27,842 nt of DNA from an uncultured Clostridia bacterium (GTDB taxonomy: Bacteria; Bacillota; Clostridia; Christensenellales; Aristaeellaceae), in NCBI GenBank assembly GCA_945877525.1, contig CAMDVP010000011.1, positions 1 to 27,842 on the forward strand. The letters are read 5' to 3'. Below are positions 1-7,368 of the stretch, one piece after another (within the stretch, counting starts at the first letter, position 1; every line of letters begins with the position of its first letter). The position numbers and the translations under genes are program-made. A model generated the notes under the pieces. It was not told where the DNA came from and searched no databases. It saw only the letters and a program-made list of their open reading frames with translations.

Positions 1-51
1 CGCGCCCCTGGCACGTCCCTGACGGTAATGTTACCGCGCCGGAGGGGCGCG
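1..51. repeat. GC-rich inverted repeat downstream of pgk
   Basis: A perfect 9-bp inverted repeat (CGCGCCCCT at 1-9, AGGGGCGCG at 43-51) encloses a second dyad, CGGTAA/TTACCG, at 23-36. It lies 12 bp past the pgk stop. It could be the stem of a pgk terminator read on the minus strand, but the downstream T-tract, if any, is outside the window. Confidence 0.4.
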
Positions 52-63
52 GGACCATGGAAC

Positions 64-1266
64 TTACTTCTCGTCCAGGCAGGCAACGCCGGGCAGCACT
101 TTGCCTTCCAGGTATTCGAGGGAAGCGCCGCCGCCGGTGGAAATGTGGGTCATCTTGTCGCCAAGGCCCATCTGCTCCACAGCCGCAGCGGAGTCGCCGC
201 CGCCGATGATGGTCACGGCATCGCTGTCAGCCATGGCCTGCGCCACAGCCAGGGTGCCGGCGGCCAGGGTGGGATTCTCGAACACGCCCATGGGGCCGTT
301 CCACACCACGGTCTTGGCGGCCTTCACAGCCTCGGCAAACAGCGCGCGGCTCTTGGGGCCAATGTCGCAGCCTTCCATGTCGGCGGGAATCTTGTCTGCG
401 TCCACCTCCACAGTGTCCACGGGAGCGTCAATGGGGTTCGGGAAGTCCTTGATGCACACGGTGTCCACAGGCAGCAGCAGCTTCACGCCCTTGGCCTCGG
501 CCTTGGCCATCATGTCCTTGCAGTAGTCGATCTTGCTCTCGTCCAGCAGGGACTTGCCGATTTCATAGCCCTTGGCCTTGAGGAAGGTGAAGGCCATGCC
601 GCCGCCGATGATCAGGGTATCCACCTTCTCCAGAAGGTTGTTGATCACGTTCAGCTTGTCCTCAATCTTCGCGCCGCCCAGCACCGCCACGAAGGGACGG
701 TCGGCGTTCTCAAGAGCCTTGCCCATCACGGCCAGCTCCTTGCCGATGAGGTAGCCCGCCACGTTGGGGGACAGGAACTTGGTCACGCCCTCGGTGGAGC
801 AGTGAGCGCGGTGGCAGGAGCCGAAGGCATCGTCCACATAGCAGTCGGCCAGGGAAGCCAGCTCCTTGGAGAACTCCTCGATATTCTTGGTTTCTTCCTT
901 GCGGAAGCGGGTGTTCTGCAGAAGCACCACGTCGCCGTCCTTCATAGCGGCCACGGCAGCCTTGGCATTCTCGCCCACCACGGTATCATCATTGGCAAAA
1001 ACGACTTCCTTGCCCAGGTATTCAGACAGGCGGGCCGCCACGGGCGCCAGGGAGAACTTCTCTTCCGGGCCGTTCTTCGGCTTGCCCAGGTGGCTGCACA
1101 GGATCACCCGGCCGCCGTCGCTCACCAGCTTCTTGATGGTGGGCAGGGCCGCCACAATGCGCTTGTCATTGGTGATCTTGCCGTCCTTCATGGGGACGTT
1201 GAAATCGCAGCGGACAAGAACCTTCTTGCCGGCTACCTGAATGTCGTCGATCGTCTTCTTAGCCAT
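64..1266 (-). CDS. pgk: Phosphoglycerate kinase
   Basis: This 400-residue protein has the normal length for bacterial phosphoglycerate kinase, which transfers phosphate between 1,3-bisphosphoglycerate and ADP in cytosolic glycolysis. The substrate-binding N-terminal motif VRCDFNVP is at about residues 18-25, followed by the SHLGKPK stretch near residue 58. The C-terminal nucleotide-binding GGGDSAAAV motif is near residue 370. The ATG at 1266 was chosen because AAGGAG lies 8 bases upstream and the MAKKTIDD start fits the family; upstream in-frame extension has no family similarity. The gene follows cggR on the same strand with a 68-bp gap, so it is probably expressed from the cggR promoter. 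gapA, which usually sits between cggR and pgk in Firmicutes, is absent here. Confidence 0.97.
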   Translation of the reverse strand: MAKKTIDDIQVAGKKVLVRCDFNVPMKDGKITNDKRIVAALPTIKKLVSDGGRVILCSHLGKPKNGPEEKFSLAPVAARLSEYLGKEVVFANDDTVVGENAKAAVAAMKDGDVVLLQNTRFRKEETKNIEEFSKELASLADCYVDDAFGSCHRAHCSTEGVTKFLSPNVAGYLIGKELAVMGKALENADRPFVAVLGGAKIEDKLNVINNLLEKVDTLIIGGGMAFTFLKAKGYEIGKSLLDESKIDYCKDMMAKAEAKGVKLLLPVDTVCIKDFPNPIDAPVDTVEVDADKIPADMEGCDIGPKSRALFAEAVKAAKTVVWNGPMGVFENPTLAAGTLAVAQAMADSDAVTIIGGGDSAAAVEQMGLGDKMTHISTGGGASLEYLEGKVLPGVACLDEK

Positions 1267-1305
1267 GTTGCACACTCCTTCAGTCCGTATCGTTTGGTCG
1301 TATCT

Positions 1306-1335
1306 ATTGCAGGAGCCTGTTGTCAGGCGTGCAAT
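1306..1335. repeat. Imperfect palindrome between cggR and pgk
   Basis: A 30-bp dyad begins exactly at the last base of the cggR stop codon: ATTGCA/TGCAAT outer arms and GCCTG/CAGGC inner arms around a TTGT loop. As RNA it would form an 11-bp hairpin with a bulge, ahead of pgk. It may protect a processed pgk mRNA 5' end, as known for the cggR-gapA transcript of Bacillus subtilis, or serve as a protein site. Function is inferred. Confidence 0.45.
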
Positions 1336-2360
1336 CAAGTATAGGAGGCCATGCGGAGCATTTTTTGTGCCGCGCCTTCGTCGGTCACCAGCAGCGCGTG
1401 GGGACGGCTGCGCATCACTGCGGCAATCGCCTGCGCCTTGCGGGCGCCAGCGGCCACCGCCACCATCCGGCAGGAAGGTCGAAGCCCCTCCAGGTCAATT
1501 CCCACGCTGGAGGACGCCAGCAGCGCCCGTCCGTCCGCATCAAAATAGTATCCCAGCGCCTCAGCCACGGCGCCCCCGTCCCGCAGCCTTCGCGCAAGCG
1601 ACGCGGGCAGCTCCCGCTCCCTCGCGGTGTCATCCGCGCGGCCCACGCCGTGGAGAATCACATCCGCCCGCTGCAGCCTGTCAATGGTCTCGCGCACCTC
1701 GGGGAGCTTGAGCATCTCCTGCCGGGCCGCCTCGTCCATGTGATCGGGCAAGTGCAGCAGCCGATGATGACCGCCCAGCCGCTGGGCAATCTCTGCAGCC
1801 AGGGTGTTCGCCTGGGTTTCCACCGAGCGGCCCATGCCGCCCCGGGCAGGCACCACCATGACGTTGAGGGGCGCGGCGCTCTGCATGGCACGGGCCGTGG
1901 CGGCCATGGTGGAGCCGCCGGTCACCGCCAGGGTGTCGCCGCTGTGCAGCATAGCCCGCACCCTGGACGCAGCCATGCGGCCTACATCCTGCAGCACATG
2001 CCCGTCGCTATCCGCATTGCCAGGTGCTATGCACACCCTTTCTACCCCATAGGCGGCGGAAAGGCGGGCCTCCAGCTCGGTCAGGCCCCGCACGCTGCGG
2101 CTCAGCGTTCGCACCTCCGGGAGAATTTCCTCCCCCTTGCGCGTTACCGTCATGCCGGAAGCATCCATCTCAATGAGCCCCTGCTCCCGCAGCGCGGCGG
2201 CGGCGGCGCGAACCTCCCGTTCGGGCAACATCAGCCGCGCGGCCAGCTGCCGTCGGCCCACGGGCGCCATGTCGGCAATGCGTTCCAGCACCAGCGCGCG
2301 ACGGGCCGCTTCGTCCATGATATCCGGCGCAAGCTGCCGCATCAGCTGTATCCATTCCAC
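1335..2360 (-). CDS. cggR: CggR-like central glycolytic regulator (SorC family)
   Basis: This 341-residue protein has a winged-helix N-terminal region (about residues 30-80, with GRRQLAARL and the downstream wing EQGLIEMDASGM) followed by a SorC-type sugar-phosphate-binding domain (about 90-341) containing the typical TGGSTMAA phosphate-binding loop. The N-terminal organisation and the genomic link to pgk fit CggR, the repressor of the gapA-pgk-tpi-pgm-eno operon in Bacillus, whose effector is fructose-1,6-bisphosphate. The start is a GTG at 2360, with AGGAGG 11 bases upstream; there is no better in-frame ATG nearby. It has a clear sigma-A promoter upstream. The family assignment is firm; that it controls glycolytic genes here is inference from position. 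Confidence 0.87.
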   Translation of the reverse strand: MEWIQLMRQLAPDIMDEAARRALVLERIADMAPVGRRQLAARLMLPEREVRAAAAALREQGLIEMDASGMTVTRKGEEILPEVRTLSRSVRGLTELEARLSAAYGVERVCIAPGNADSDGHVLQDVGRMAASRVRAMLHSGDTLAVTGGSTMAATARAMQSAAPLNVMVVPARGGMGRSVETQANTLAAEIAQRLGGHHRLLHLPDHMDEAARQEMLKLPEVRETIDRLQRADVILHGVGRADDTARERELPASLARRLRDGGAVAEALGYYFDADGRALLASSSVGIDLEGLRPSCRMVAVAAGARKAQAIAAVMRSRPHALLVTDEGAAQKMLRMASYT

Positions 2361-2420
2361 CTGTGTGCCAGCCTCCTCACCGGGCAGACAAAGCCCTGCC
2401 GGGCCGATTCCGTCCCTTTC

Positions 2421-2449
2421 ATCATACCACGAACAGGGGCCCTTTTCAA
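2421..2449 (-). promoter_or_regulatory. Sigma-A promoter of cggR-pgk
   Basis: On the minus strand, TTGAAA (2449-2444) and TATGAT (2426-2421) are separated by exactly 17 bp. The -35/spacer boundary lies in a GGGGC...GCCCC dyad that could be an operator. The cggR GTG is about 60 bases downstream of the -10 box. Confidence 0.7.
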
Positions 2450-2528
2450 GCCCCTTGACAAAGAATTAACGTTTCGTTCAGCGAGGCAGTCCGGCCGCAT
2501 AGGCTATGCGGGAAGGGAGGTTTGGCCT

Positions 2529-2786
2529 ATGGTGGTGATTGAACTGCGGCTGCTTGCGCTTATGGGCGGGCTGCTGGGAGCGCTGTTCCTGCTGGTGGCG
2601 CGATACGACCCGGCCCGGCCCTATGCCCGGGCACTGCGAAGCCTGGTGGCGGGGCTGTTTCTGCTGATGGCCTGGAACGCGCTTTCACTGCCCCGCCTGG
2701 GCGTCAACCCGCTGTCCATGTGGCTCACGGGTTCCCTGGGGCTGCCGGGGCTGCTCCTGATGGCCGTGCTGAACGCCCTTTGTTAG
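2529..2786 (+). CDS. BofA-family small membrane protein
   Basis: An 85-residue, very hydrophobic protein with about three membrane segments (roughly residues 5-24, 35-55 and 65-84). The C-terminal part, with GVNPLSM followed by LGLPGLLLMAVLN, matches the pattern of the BofA family, whose Bacillus member inhibits the pro-sigma-K protease SpoIVFB in sporulation. The ATG at 2529 has GGGAGG 8-9 bases upstream. It is transcribed divergently from cggR and convergently with thiI; the stop codons TAG and TAA of the two genes overlap in opposite strands at 2783-2786. A role in sporulation is family knowledge, not shown here. Confidence 0.7.
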   Translation: MVVIELRLLALMGGLLGALFLLVARYDPARPYARALRSLVAGLFLLMAWNALSLPRLGVNPLSMWLTGSLGLPGLLLMAVLNALC

Positions 2787-3928
2787 CAGGGAACAACCTC
2801 GTCCCCGGCCAGGGCTTCCTCAATCAGGCCGTCCACGTCCAGCCTGCCCTCGCCCTCAAGAATCTTCTCCATCTTGGGATGGGTAGCGGGGTGCCGTGGG
2901 GTGAACACGGTGCAGCAATCCTCATAGGGCAGGGAGGAGGTTTCAAAGGTGCCGATTCTCTGTGCCACCTCGATGATCTCGCTCTTGTCAAAGCCAATCA
3001 CCGGGCGGAACACAGGCATGGTCACCACGCTGTCGGTGGTGCCCAGGGCCTGCATGGTCTGGCTGGCCACCTGGCCGATGCTTTCGCCGGTGATCAGCGC
3101 CTCGGCATGCTCCTTTTCCGCCACGCGCTGGGCAATGCGCATCATAAAGCGGCGCATGATCAGCGTCGTGTATTCCTCGGGGCACTTTTCATGAATTTCC
3201 ATCTGTATTTTGGTGAAGGGAATCACATGCACCCGGATGCCGCAGCAGCTTTCGCTGAGGATGCGGGCCAGATCAAGCACCTTCTCCTTGGCGCGGTCGC
3301 TGGTGTAGGGGTAGGAATGGAAGTGCACCGCGCTGATCTGCACGCCGCGCTTGGCGATCATCCAGCCCGCCACAGGACTGTCGATGCCGCCGGAGAGCAG
3401 CAGCGTGGCCCGACCGTTGGTGCCTACAGGCATGCCGCCCACCGCGGGAATCACCTGCCCGTAGAGGTAGCACAAATCGCGGATCTCCACGTTCAGGGTG
3501 CTATCGGGGTGCTTCACGTCCACGCGCAGGGCAGGGTTGCTTTCCAGAATACGCCCGCCCAGCTCCATGTTGATTTGCGGGGAATCCATGAAATACTGCT
3601 TGTCGCTGCGCCGGGCGGACACCTTGAAGGTGCCCTTCCAGTTTGCCGTCATGGCCACGGCCTGGCGACAAACAGCCTCAAAATCATCCTTGGGCATTTC
3701 CACCGCAGGGCATACGCTGTGCACGCCGAACACCCGCGTAATGCGGCGGATGCACTCGTCCCTGTCCTGAAAATCCGACACAAAAATGCGCCCGTCGTGC
3801 AGCCACACCTTCGCGCCCTGCTCCGCCACCGCGTGACGGATTTTTTTCACCAGCGCACGCATAAAGAAGGGCCGGTTCAGGCCCTTGAGAAAAATTTCAC
3901 CATAGCGAACCAGCAGCAGCTCCCGCAT
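2783..3928 (-). CDS. thiI: tRNA 4-thiouridine synthetase ThiI
   Basis: A 381-residue protein that adenylates U8 of tRNA and receives sulfur for 4-thiouridine; it can also feed thiamine thiazole synthesis. It contains an N-terminal ferredoxin-like part with the family's LLVRYGEIFLKGLNR opening, a THUMP domain (about 60-165) and a PP-loop pyrophosphatase domain with SGGIDS at 179-184. There is no C-terminal rhodanese domain, as usual in Gram-positive bacteria. The C-terminal CCTVFTPRHP motif is intact. The ATG at 3928 is preferred because GGGAGA lies 7 bases upstream; the in-frame ATG at 3943 directly abuts an AAGGA, leaving no spacing. It follows the cysteine desulfurase by 18 bp, which fits a sulfur donor and acceptor pair. 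Confidence 0.93.
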   Translation of the reverse strand: MRELLLVRYGEIFLKGLNRPFFMRALVKKIRHAVAEQGAKVWLHDGRIFVSDFQDRDECIRRITRVFGVHSVCPAVEMPKDDFEAVCRQAVAMTANWKGTFKVSARRSDKQYFMDSPQINMELGGRILESNPALRVDVKHPDSTLNVEIRDLCYLYGQVIPAVGGMPVGTNGRATLLLSGGIDSPVAGWMIAKRGVQISAVHFHSYPYTSDRAKEKVLDLARILSESCCGIRVHVIPFTKIQMEIHEKCPEEYTTLIMRRFMMRIAQRVAEKEHAEALITGESIGQVASQTMQALGTTDSVVTMPVFRPVIGFDKSEIIEVAQRIGTFETSSLPYEDCCTVFTPRHPATHPKMEKILEGEGRLDVDGLIEEALAGDEVVPC

Positions 3929-3946
3929 GCTTTTCTCTCCCATTCC

Positions 3947-5098
3947 TTATCGCCTCACATACCTGCGCAGCAGCTCATACTGCTTTTTCACGCAGGAAAC
4001 GGCATAGTCGATTTCCTCCCCGGTGTTCTCCGGACACAGGCTGAAGCGCAGGGCCGTATCCGCCCTGGCGGTGGACAGGCCCATGGCCGTGAGCACCCCG
4101 GACACCTTCTGCTTTCGGCTGGCGCAGGCCGAGCCTGCCGACACATACACCCCGTCGCCCTCCAGGGCAAAGAGCATGGTCTGGCTGCGCACCGGCGGCA
4201 GGCTGACGTTGAGGATGTGCGGCGCGCTCCGGGGGCTGTCAATGTCCGGGCCGTTGATGTGCGCCTCCGGCACCGCCTGACGCAGCCCCTCCCACAGCCG
4301 GCGCTTGAGGTTCGCCATGTGTGCGGGGCCATCCGCCGGATAGGTGCGCACCGCTTCGCCCAGGCCAACGATGCCGGGCACATTCTCCGTGCCCGAACGG
4401 TAGCCTTCCTCCTGGCCGCCGCCGAACACAATGGGGCTGAGGGGGTGATCCTTGCGGACAATCAGCCCGCCGATTCCCTTGCAGGCGTGGATCTTGTGCC
4501 CGCTGAAGGCATAACTCTGGATGCCCAGCCGCCCGAAGGCCAGCGGCAGGCGCAGAAAGCCCTGCACACCATCCACATGAATGGCTGCGCCGGGGGCCTT
4601 CGCGTTGCGCAGGCGGACAACCTCCTCCAGGGGTTGAATCGCCCCGGACTCGTTGTTCACCTGCATCACGCAGATCAGATTCACCCGCTCGTCCAGCTGC
4701 TCCTCCAGGGCCGCGAGGTTCAGCACGCCGTCGCTTTCCACAGGCAGCAGCGCAACCTGATGCCCCAGCCGCTCTATTTCCGCCGCGCAGGCCAGCACCG
4801 CCGGATGCTCCACGGACAGGATCAGCACCCGCCCGGGCTTTTTCTGCCGCCGCAGATGGCCGAAGATGGCCAGGTTGTCCGCCTCGGTGCCCCCGGAAGT
4901 GAAGATCAGCCGGTGCCCGGCGGCGCCCGCAGCCTCCAGGCAATCCTTTCTGGCTGCGCTGACCAGCTTTTCCGCCGCCATGGCGGGGCGGTAGAGGGCG
5001 GAGGGATTATGCCAGGTCTGCGTCATGGCGGCAGACATGGCAGCCACCACCGCGTCGGAGGGACGGGTGGTGGCGCTGTTATCAAGATAGACTTCCAT
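3947..5098 (-). CDS. Cysteine desulfurase (NifS/IscS type)
   Basis: A 383-residue class V, PLP-dependent enzyme that converts cysteine to alanine and a protein-bound persulfide. It opens with MEVYLDNSATT. His98 (SVEHPA), Asp176 (HVDGVQ) and the PLP lysine Lys202 in SGHKIH are present. The persulfide-forming Cys325 sits in GSACASRK. The ATG at 5098 has GGGAGA 5-6 bases upstream. Directly upstream of thiI in the same direction, it most likely supplies sulfur for s4U, like the NifZ-ThiI pair of Bacillus; a wider role in Fe-S cluster assembly cannot be excluded. Confidence 0.93.
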   Translation of the reverse strand: MEVYLDNSATTRPSDAVVAAMSAAMTQTWHNPSALYRPAMAAEKLVSAARKDCLEAAGAAGHRLIFTSGGTEADNLAIFGHLRRQKKPGRVLILSVEHPAVLACAAEIERLGHQVALLPVESDGVLNLAALEEQLDERVNLICVMQVNNESGAIQPLEEVVRLRNAKAPGAAIHVDGVQGFLRLPLAFGRLGIQSYAFSGHKIHACKGIGGLIVRKDHPLSPIVFGGGQEEGYRSGTENVPGIVGLGEAVRTYPADGPAHMANLKRRLWEGLRQAVPEAHINGPDIDSPRSAPHILNVSLPPVRSQTMLFALEGDGVYVSAGSACASRKQKVSGVLTAMGLSTARADTALRFSLCPENTGEEIDYAVSCVKKQYELLRRYVRR

Positions 5099-5112
5099 GG
5101 TTTCTCCCGGCC

Positions 5113-5643
5113 TTACTCCTGCCACGCGCCGCGGGGCAGATACTGCTTGATGTAGGACACCATTTCCTCATTGGGCTCGAAGATGATGATACGCTTGTTG
5201 TTTTCCTTCTGGAAGTAGAAGTAGTACAGCTCGGCGCCGCGGTTGAGGAACCAGTTGTTCCGCTTGATGCCGGGCATGGACACATACCGCTGGAAGGACG
5301 AGCCGCTCACCGGGCCGAAGGCGTCCACACGGGTTACCTTCAGGCTGCCCAGGCTCTTGCGCTTCTGGTTGTTGAACACCATGGCAAAGTCCACATCGCC
5401 GTTGGTAAAGGTGTACTCATACTCCGCGCGCAGCCTGTCGCGGTACAGGAAAAGCAGCACCGCGCCGCCCAGCAGGATCACCGTAATGACCAGGGCAGGC
5501 ACGCTGAAGGCGTAGAACAGCATCTGCAGGTACATCATGCCCAGCAGGGCGAACACCACCATCGAAATCATCGCCAGCACATACAGCGCCTCGTTCAGGC
5601 CGCGCTGCTTCTTGACCACCACTTGCTCCATAAACCGATCCAT
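5113..5643 (-). CDS. Two-helix membrane protein of unknown function
   Basis: This 176-residue protein has two adjacent membrane segments (about residues 19-41 and 43-66) after a short basic N-terminus, then a soluble domain of about 110 residues with a FTNGDVDFAMVFNNQKRKSL stretch. The layout resembles clostridial DUF6106-type proteins, but I could not check this. The ATG at 5643 has GGAGG 8 bases upstream. It ends 14 bp before the desulfurase start, so it is probably in the same operon. The soluble domain looks like the bPH/YcxB-type membrane-proximal sheets; no catalytic motif is visible. Confidence 0.75.
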   Translation of the reverse strand: MDRFMEQVVVKKQRGLNEALYVLAMISMVVFALLGMMYLQMLFYAFSVPALVITVILLGGAVLLFLYRDRLRAEYEYTFTNGDVDFAMVFNNQKRKSLGSLKVTRVDAFGPVSGSSFQRYVSMPGIKRNNWFLNRGAELYYFYFQKENNKRIIIFEPNEEMVSYIKQYLPRGAWQE

Positions 5644-5700
5644 CTGTCATTCCTCCGTGTTGTTCTCCGGCGCGGCCTAGCCGCCCGGGAAAAATCCATG

Positions 5701-6153
5701 TTACAAAAGGATATACGCTCCCGCCGTCAAAAGCCCCACAATCGCGCCGCACAGCACCTCCAGGGGCTTGTGACCCACCAGCTCCTTCAGGTCGTCATCT
5801 GCAATGGGCTTGCCGTCAATGAACACCTGCCGGAGAATTTCGTTGATTACCTGCGCCTGCAAGCCCGTTTCACGCCGCACGCCCGTCGCGTCGTACATCA
5901 CAATGGCCGCCAGCGTGAAGCTGACCGCGAACAGCGCCGTGTCAAACCCGCACACGGCCCCCACCATCACCGTCAGCGACACCACAAACGCCGTATGGGA
6001 TGAGGGCATGCCCCCGGCTCCCCGGATGCGCCGCCAGTCCAGCTTCTTCTCCACCAGCCAGTAGGTGGGTATTTTCAGCGCCTGCGCCACAAACCATGCC
6101 GTCAGCGCGCACAGCAGTATACGATTGGTCAAAATTCCCGTCAGGTCGTGCAT
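5701..6153 (-). CDS. Divergent PAP2 family membrane protein
   Basis: A 150-residue polytopic membrane protein of the DUF212/YuiD family, distant relatives of PAP2 phosphatases. The GGMPSSHTAFV motif, around residue 47, corresponds to the PAP2 SxxxH signature, and a downstream YDATGVRRETG segment is characteristic of the family. About four membrane segments are visible. Bacillus YuiD and plant relatives are poorly characterised, so the substrate is unknown. The ATG at 6153 has GGAGG about 7 bases upstream, and a good sigma-A promoter lies just before it. It precedes, by 57 bp, the next membrane protein gene on the same strand. Confidence 0.88.
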   Translation of the reverse strand: MHDLTGILTNRILLCALTAWFVAQALKIPTYWLVEKKLDWRRIRGAGGMPSSHTAFVVSLTVMVGAVCGFDTALFAVSFTLAAIVMYDATGVRRETGLQAQVINEILRQVFIDGKPIADDDLKELVGHKPLEVLCGAIVGLLTAGAYILL

Positions 6154-6194
6154 CGGCCCGCCTCCGATCCTCAGAAGCTGTCGCAGCTTTCCTT

Positions 6195-6224
6195 ATTGTA
6201 CCTGCTCCGGCAGGGTTTGTGCAA
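6195..6224 (-). promoter_or_regulatory. Sigma-A promoter of the PAP2-like gene
   Basis: Minus strand TTGCAC (6224-6219) and TACAAT (6200-6195) with an 18-bp spacer. The short leader contains a 6-bp hairpin (AAGCTG/CAGCTT) at about 6174-6188, next to the ribosome binding site. It marks the end of the preceding housekeeping operon. Confidence 0.6.
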
Positions 6225-6260
6225 GGGCTTTGAAAAAATTAACGGATTGGCAATATTCTC

Positions 6261-7136
6261 TCATGAAACCCTCGCCAGGGTTTCCTTCGCCAGGGTGCAA
6301 AGCGGCGTTTCCGCTCCACCGAAGCATGCCAGCGCACCGCAGGCCAGGCGGATGTGCTCCGCCGCGTCGCGCCGCGTTTCCTCCACCCCCCGCAGGGCCA
6401 CCCAGGTCAGCTTGCCCAGGGCCGCGTCCATGCCCGTGTTCTTGCCCAGGGCCGCCGCGTCTCCCACCACGTCCAGCAGGTCGTCCACCATCTGGAAGGC
6501 CATGCCCAGGTGAAAGCCATAGGCTGCCCCGGCGCACACCTGCTCGTTCGGCGCGCCTGCCAGCACCAGACCCGCCTCCATGGGGGCGGTCAGCAGATCG
6601 GCGGTTTTGTGGGCGTGGATATAGCTCACCGTGTCCTCCGTGGGCGCCGTTCCCTCCTGCGTCACATCCACAAACTGTCCCGCCACCATACCGGTGACCC
6701 CGGCTCTTCGGGCGATGGCATGGGCAGCCCGGGTTCCCCGCAAGTCCCCCATGGCACAGGCGGCACGGAGCATCAGCTCCATGGCCGCCGACAGCAGCCC
6801 GTCCCCCGCCAGAATGGCCACGTCCTCGCCAAACGCCCTGTGGCTGGTGGGCCTGCCCCGGCGCAGATCATCGTTGTCCATGGCAGGCAGATCGTCGTGA
6901 ATCAGGCTGTAGGTGTGGATCATCTCCAGCGCGCAGGCAAAGGGCAGCGCATCCTCCACGCTTCCCCCGGCCATATCGCAGGCCATCAGCAGCAGGGCGG
7001 GCCGCAGCCGCTTGCCTCCCGCCAGCAGGGAATACTCCATGGCCTCAAGCAGCCCCGCAGGGATTTGCCCCAGGCCCCTCAGCTGTCCGGCCAGCGCGGA
7101 TTCCACCAGCAGGCGGCACTCGTCATAGCTCCTCAT
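6261..7136 (-). CDS. ispA: Polyprenyl (farnesyl/geranylgeranyl) diphosphate synthase
   Basis: A 291-residue trans-prenyltransferase that condenses isopentenyl diphosphate with allylic diphosphates. GKR is at 41-43, the first Asp-rich motif (Asp81, Asp82, Asp87, in HDDLPAMDNDD) and RRGRPTSH follow, and the second Asp-rich motif DDLLD is at 218-222. The length and the two residues between the first aspartates fit the short-chain bacterial FPP synthase type. Its ATG at 7136 overlaps the 3' end of xseB by 14 bp, as is common for the xseA-xseB-ispA block. The chain length of the product is not certain from the sequence. Confidence 0.93.
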   Translation of the reverse strand: MRSYDECRLLVESALAGQLRGLGQIPAGLLEAMEYSLLAGGKRLRPALLLMACDMAGGSVEDALPFACALEMIHTYSLIHDDLPAMDNDDLRRGRPTSHRAFGEDVAILAGDGLLSAAMELMLRAACAMGDLRGTRAAHAIARRAGVTGMVAGQFVDVTQEGTAPTEDTVSYIHAHKTADLLTAPMEAGLVLAGAPNEQVCAGAAYGFHLGMAFQMVDDLLDVVGDAAALGKNTGMDAALGKLTWVALRGVEETRRDAAEHIRLACGALACFGGAETPLCTLAKETLARVS

Positions 7137-7368
7137 CGTCCACCTCCAGGGGAACCTCCTCGTCCTCGCCCTCCGCGCTCCGGCGGATCACCGTCAGGCG
7201 CTGCTGGGCGGACTGAAGCTCCTTTTCCATGGAAGCGATCATGGCCATGCCCTCCTCATAGCGGCGCATGGATTCCTCCAGGGGCATGCTGCCGCTTTCC
7301 ATTCCGCTGATGAGGGCCTCCACTGCTTCCAGCTGCTGCTCAAAGGTCAGCTTTTTCTTCGTTGCCAC
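7123..7368 (-). CDS. xseB: Exodeoxyribonuclease VII small subunit
   Basis: An 81-residue, mostly helical protein with the family pattern FEQQLEAVEALISGMESGSMPLEESMRRYEEGM (here split across residues 9-41), followed by a coiled-coil and an acidic tail. It binds the large subunit XseA to make an exonuclease for single-stranded DNA. The GTG start at 7368 has AGGAGG 9 bases upstream. It overlaps the end of xseA by 29 bp and the beginning of ispA by 14 bp, so translation of the three is probably coupled. Confidence 0.93.
   Translation of the reverse strand: MATKKKLTFEQQLEAVEALISGMESGSMPLEESMRRYEEGMAMIASMEKELQSAQQRLTVIRRSAEGEDEEVPLEVDDEEL

Noticed and set aside
28..1344. Plus-strand ORF of 438 codons opposite pgk
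   Set aside because: Shadow of pgk, biased to His, Gly, Ala and Leu.
2720..5155. Plus-strand ORF of 811 codons across thiI and the desulfurase
   Set aside because: It spans two well-recognised minus-strand genes and has a low-complexity His/Ala/Gly composition typical of antisense frames in GC-rich DNA.
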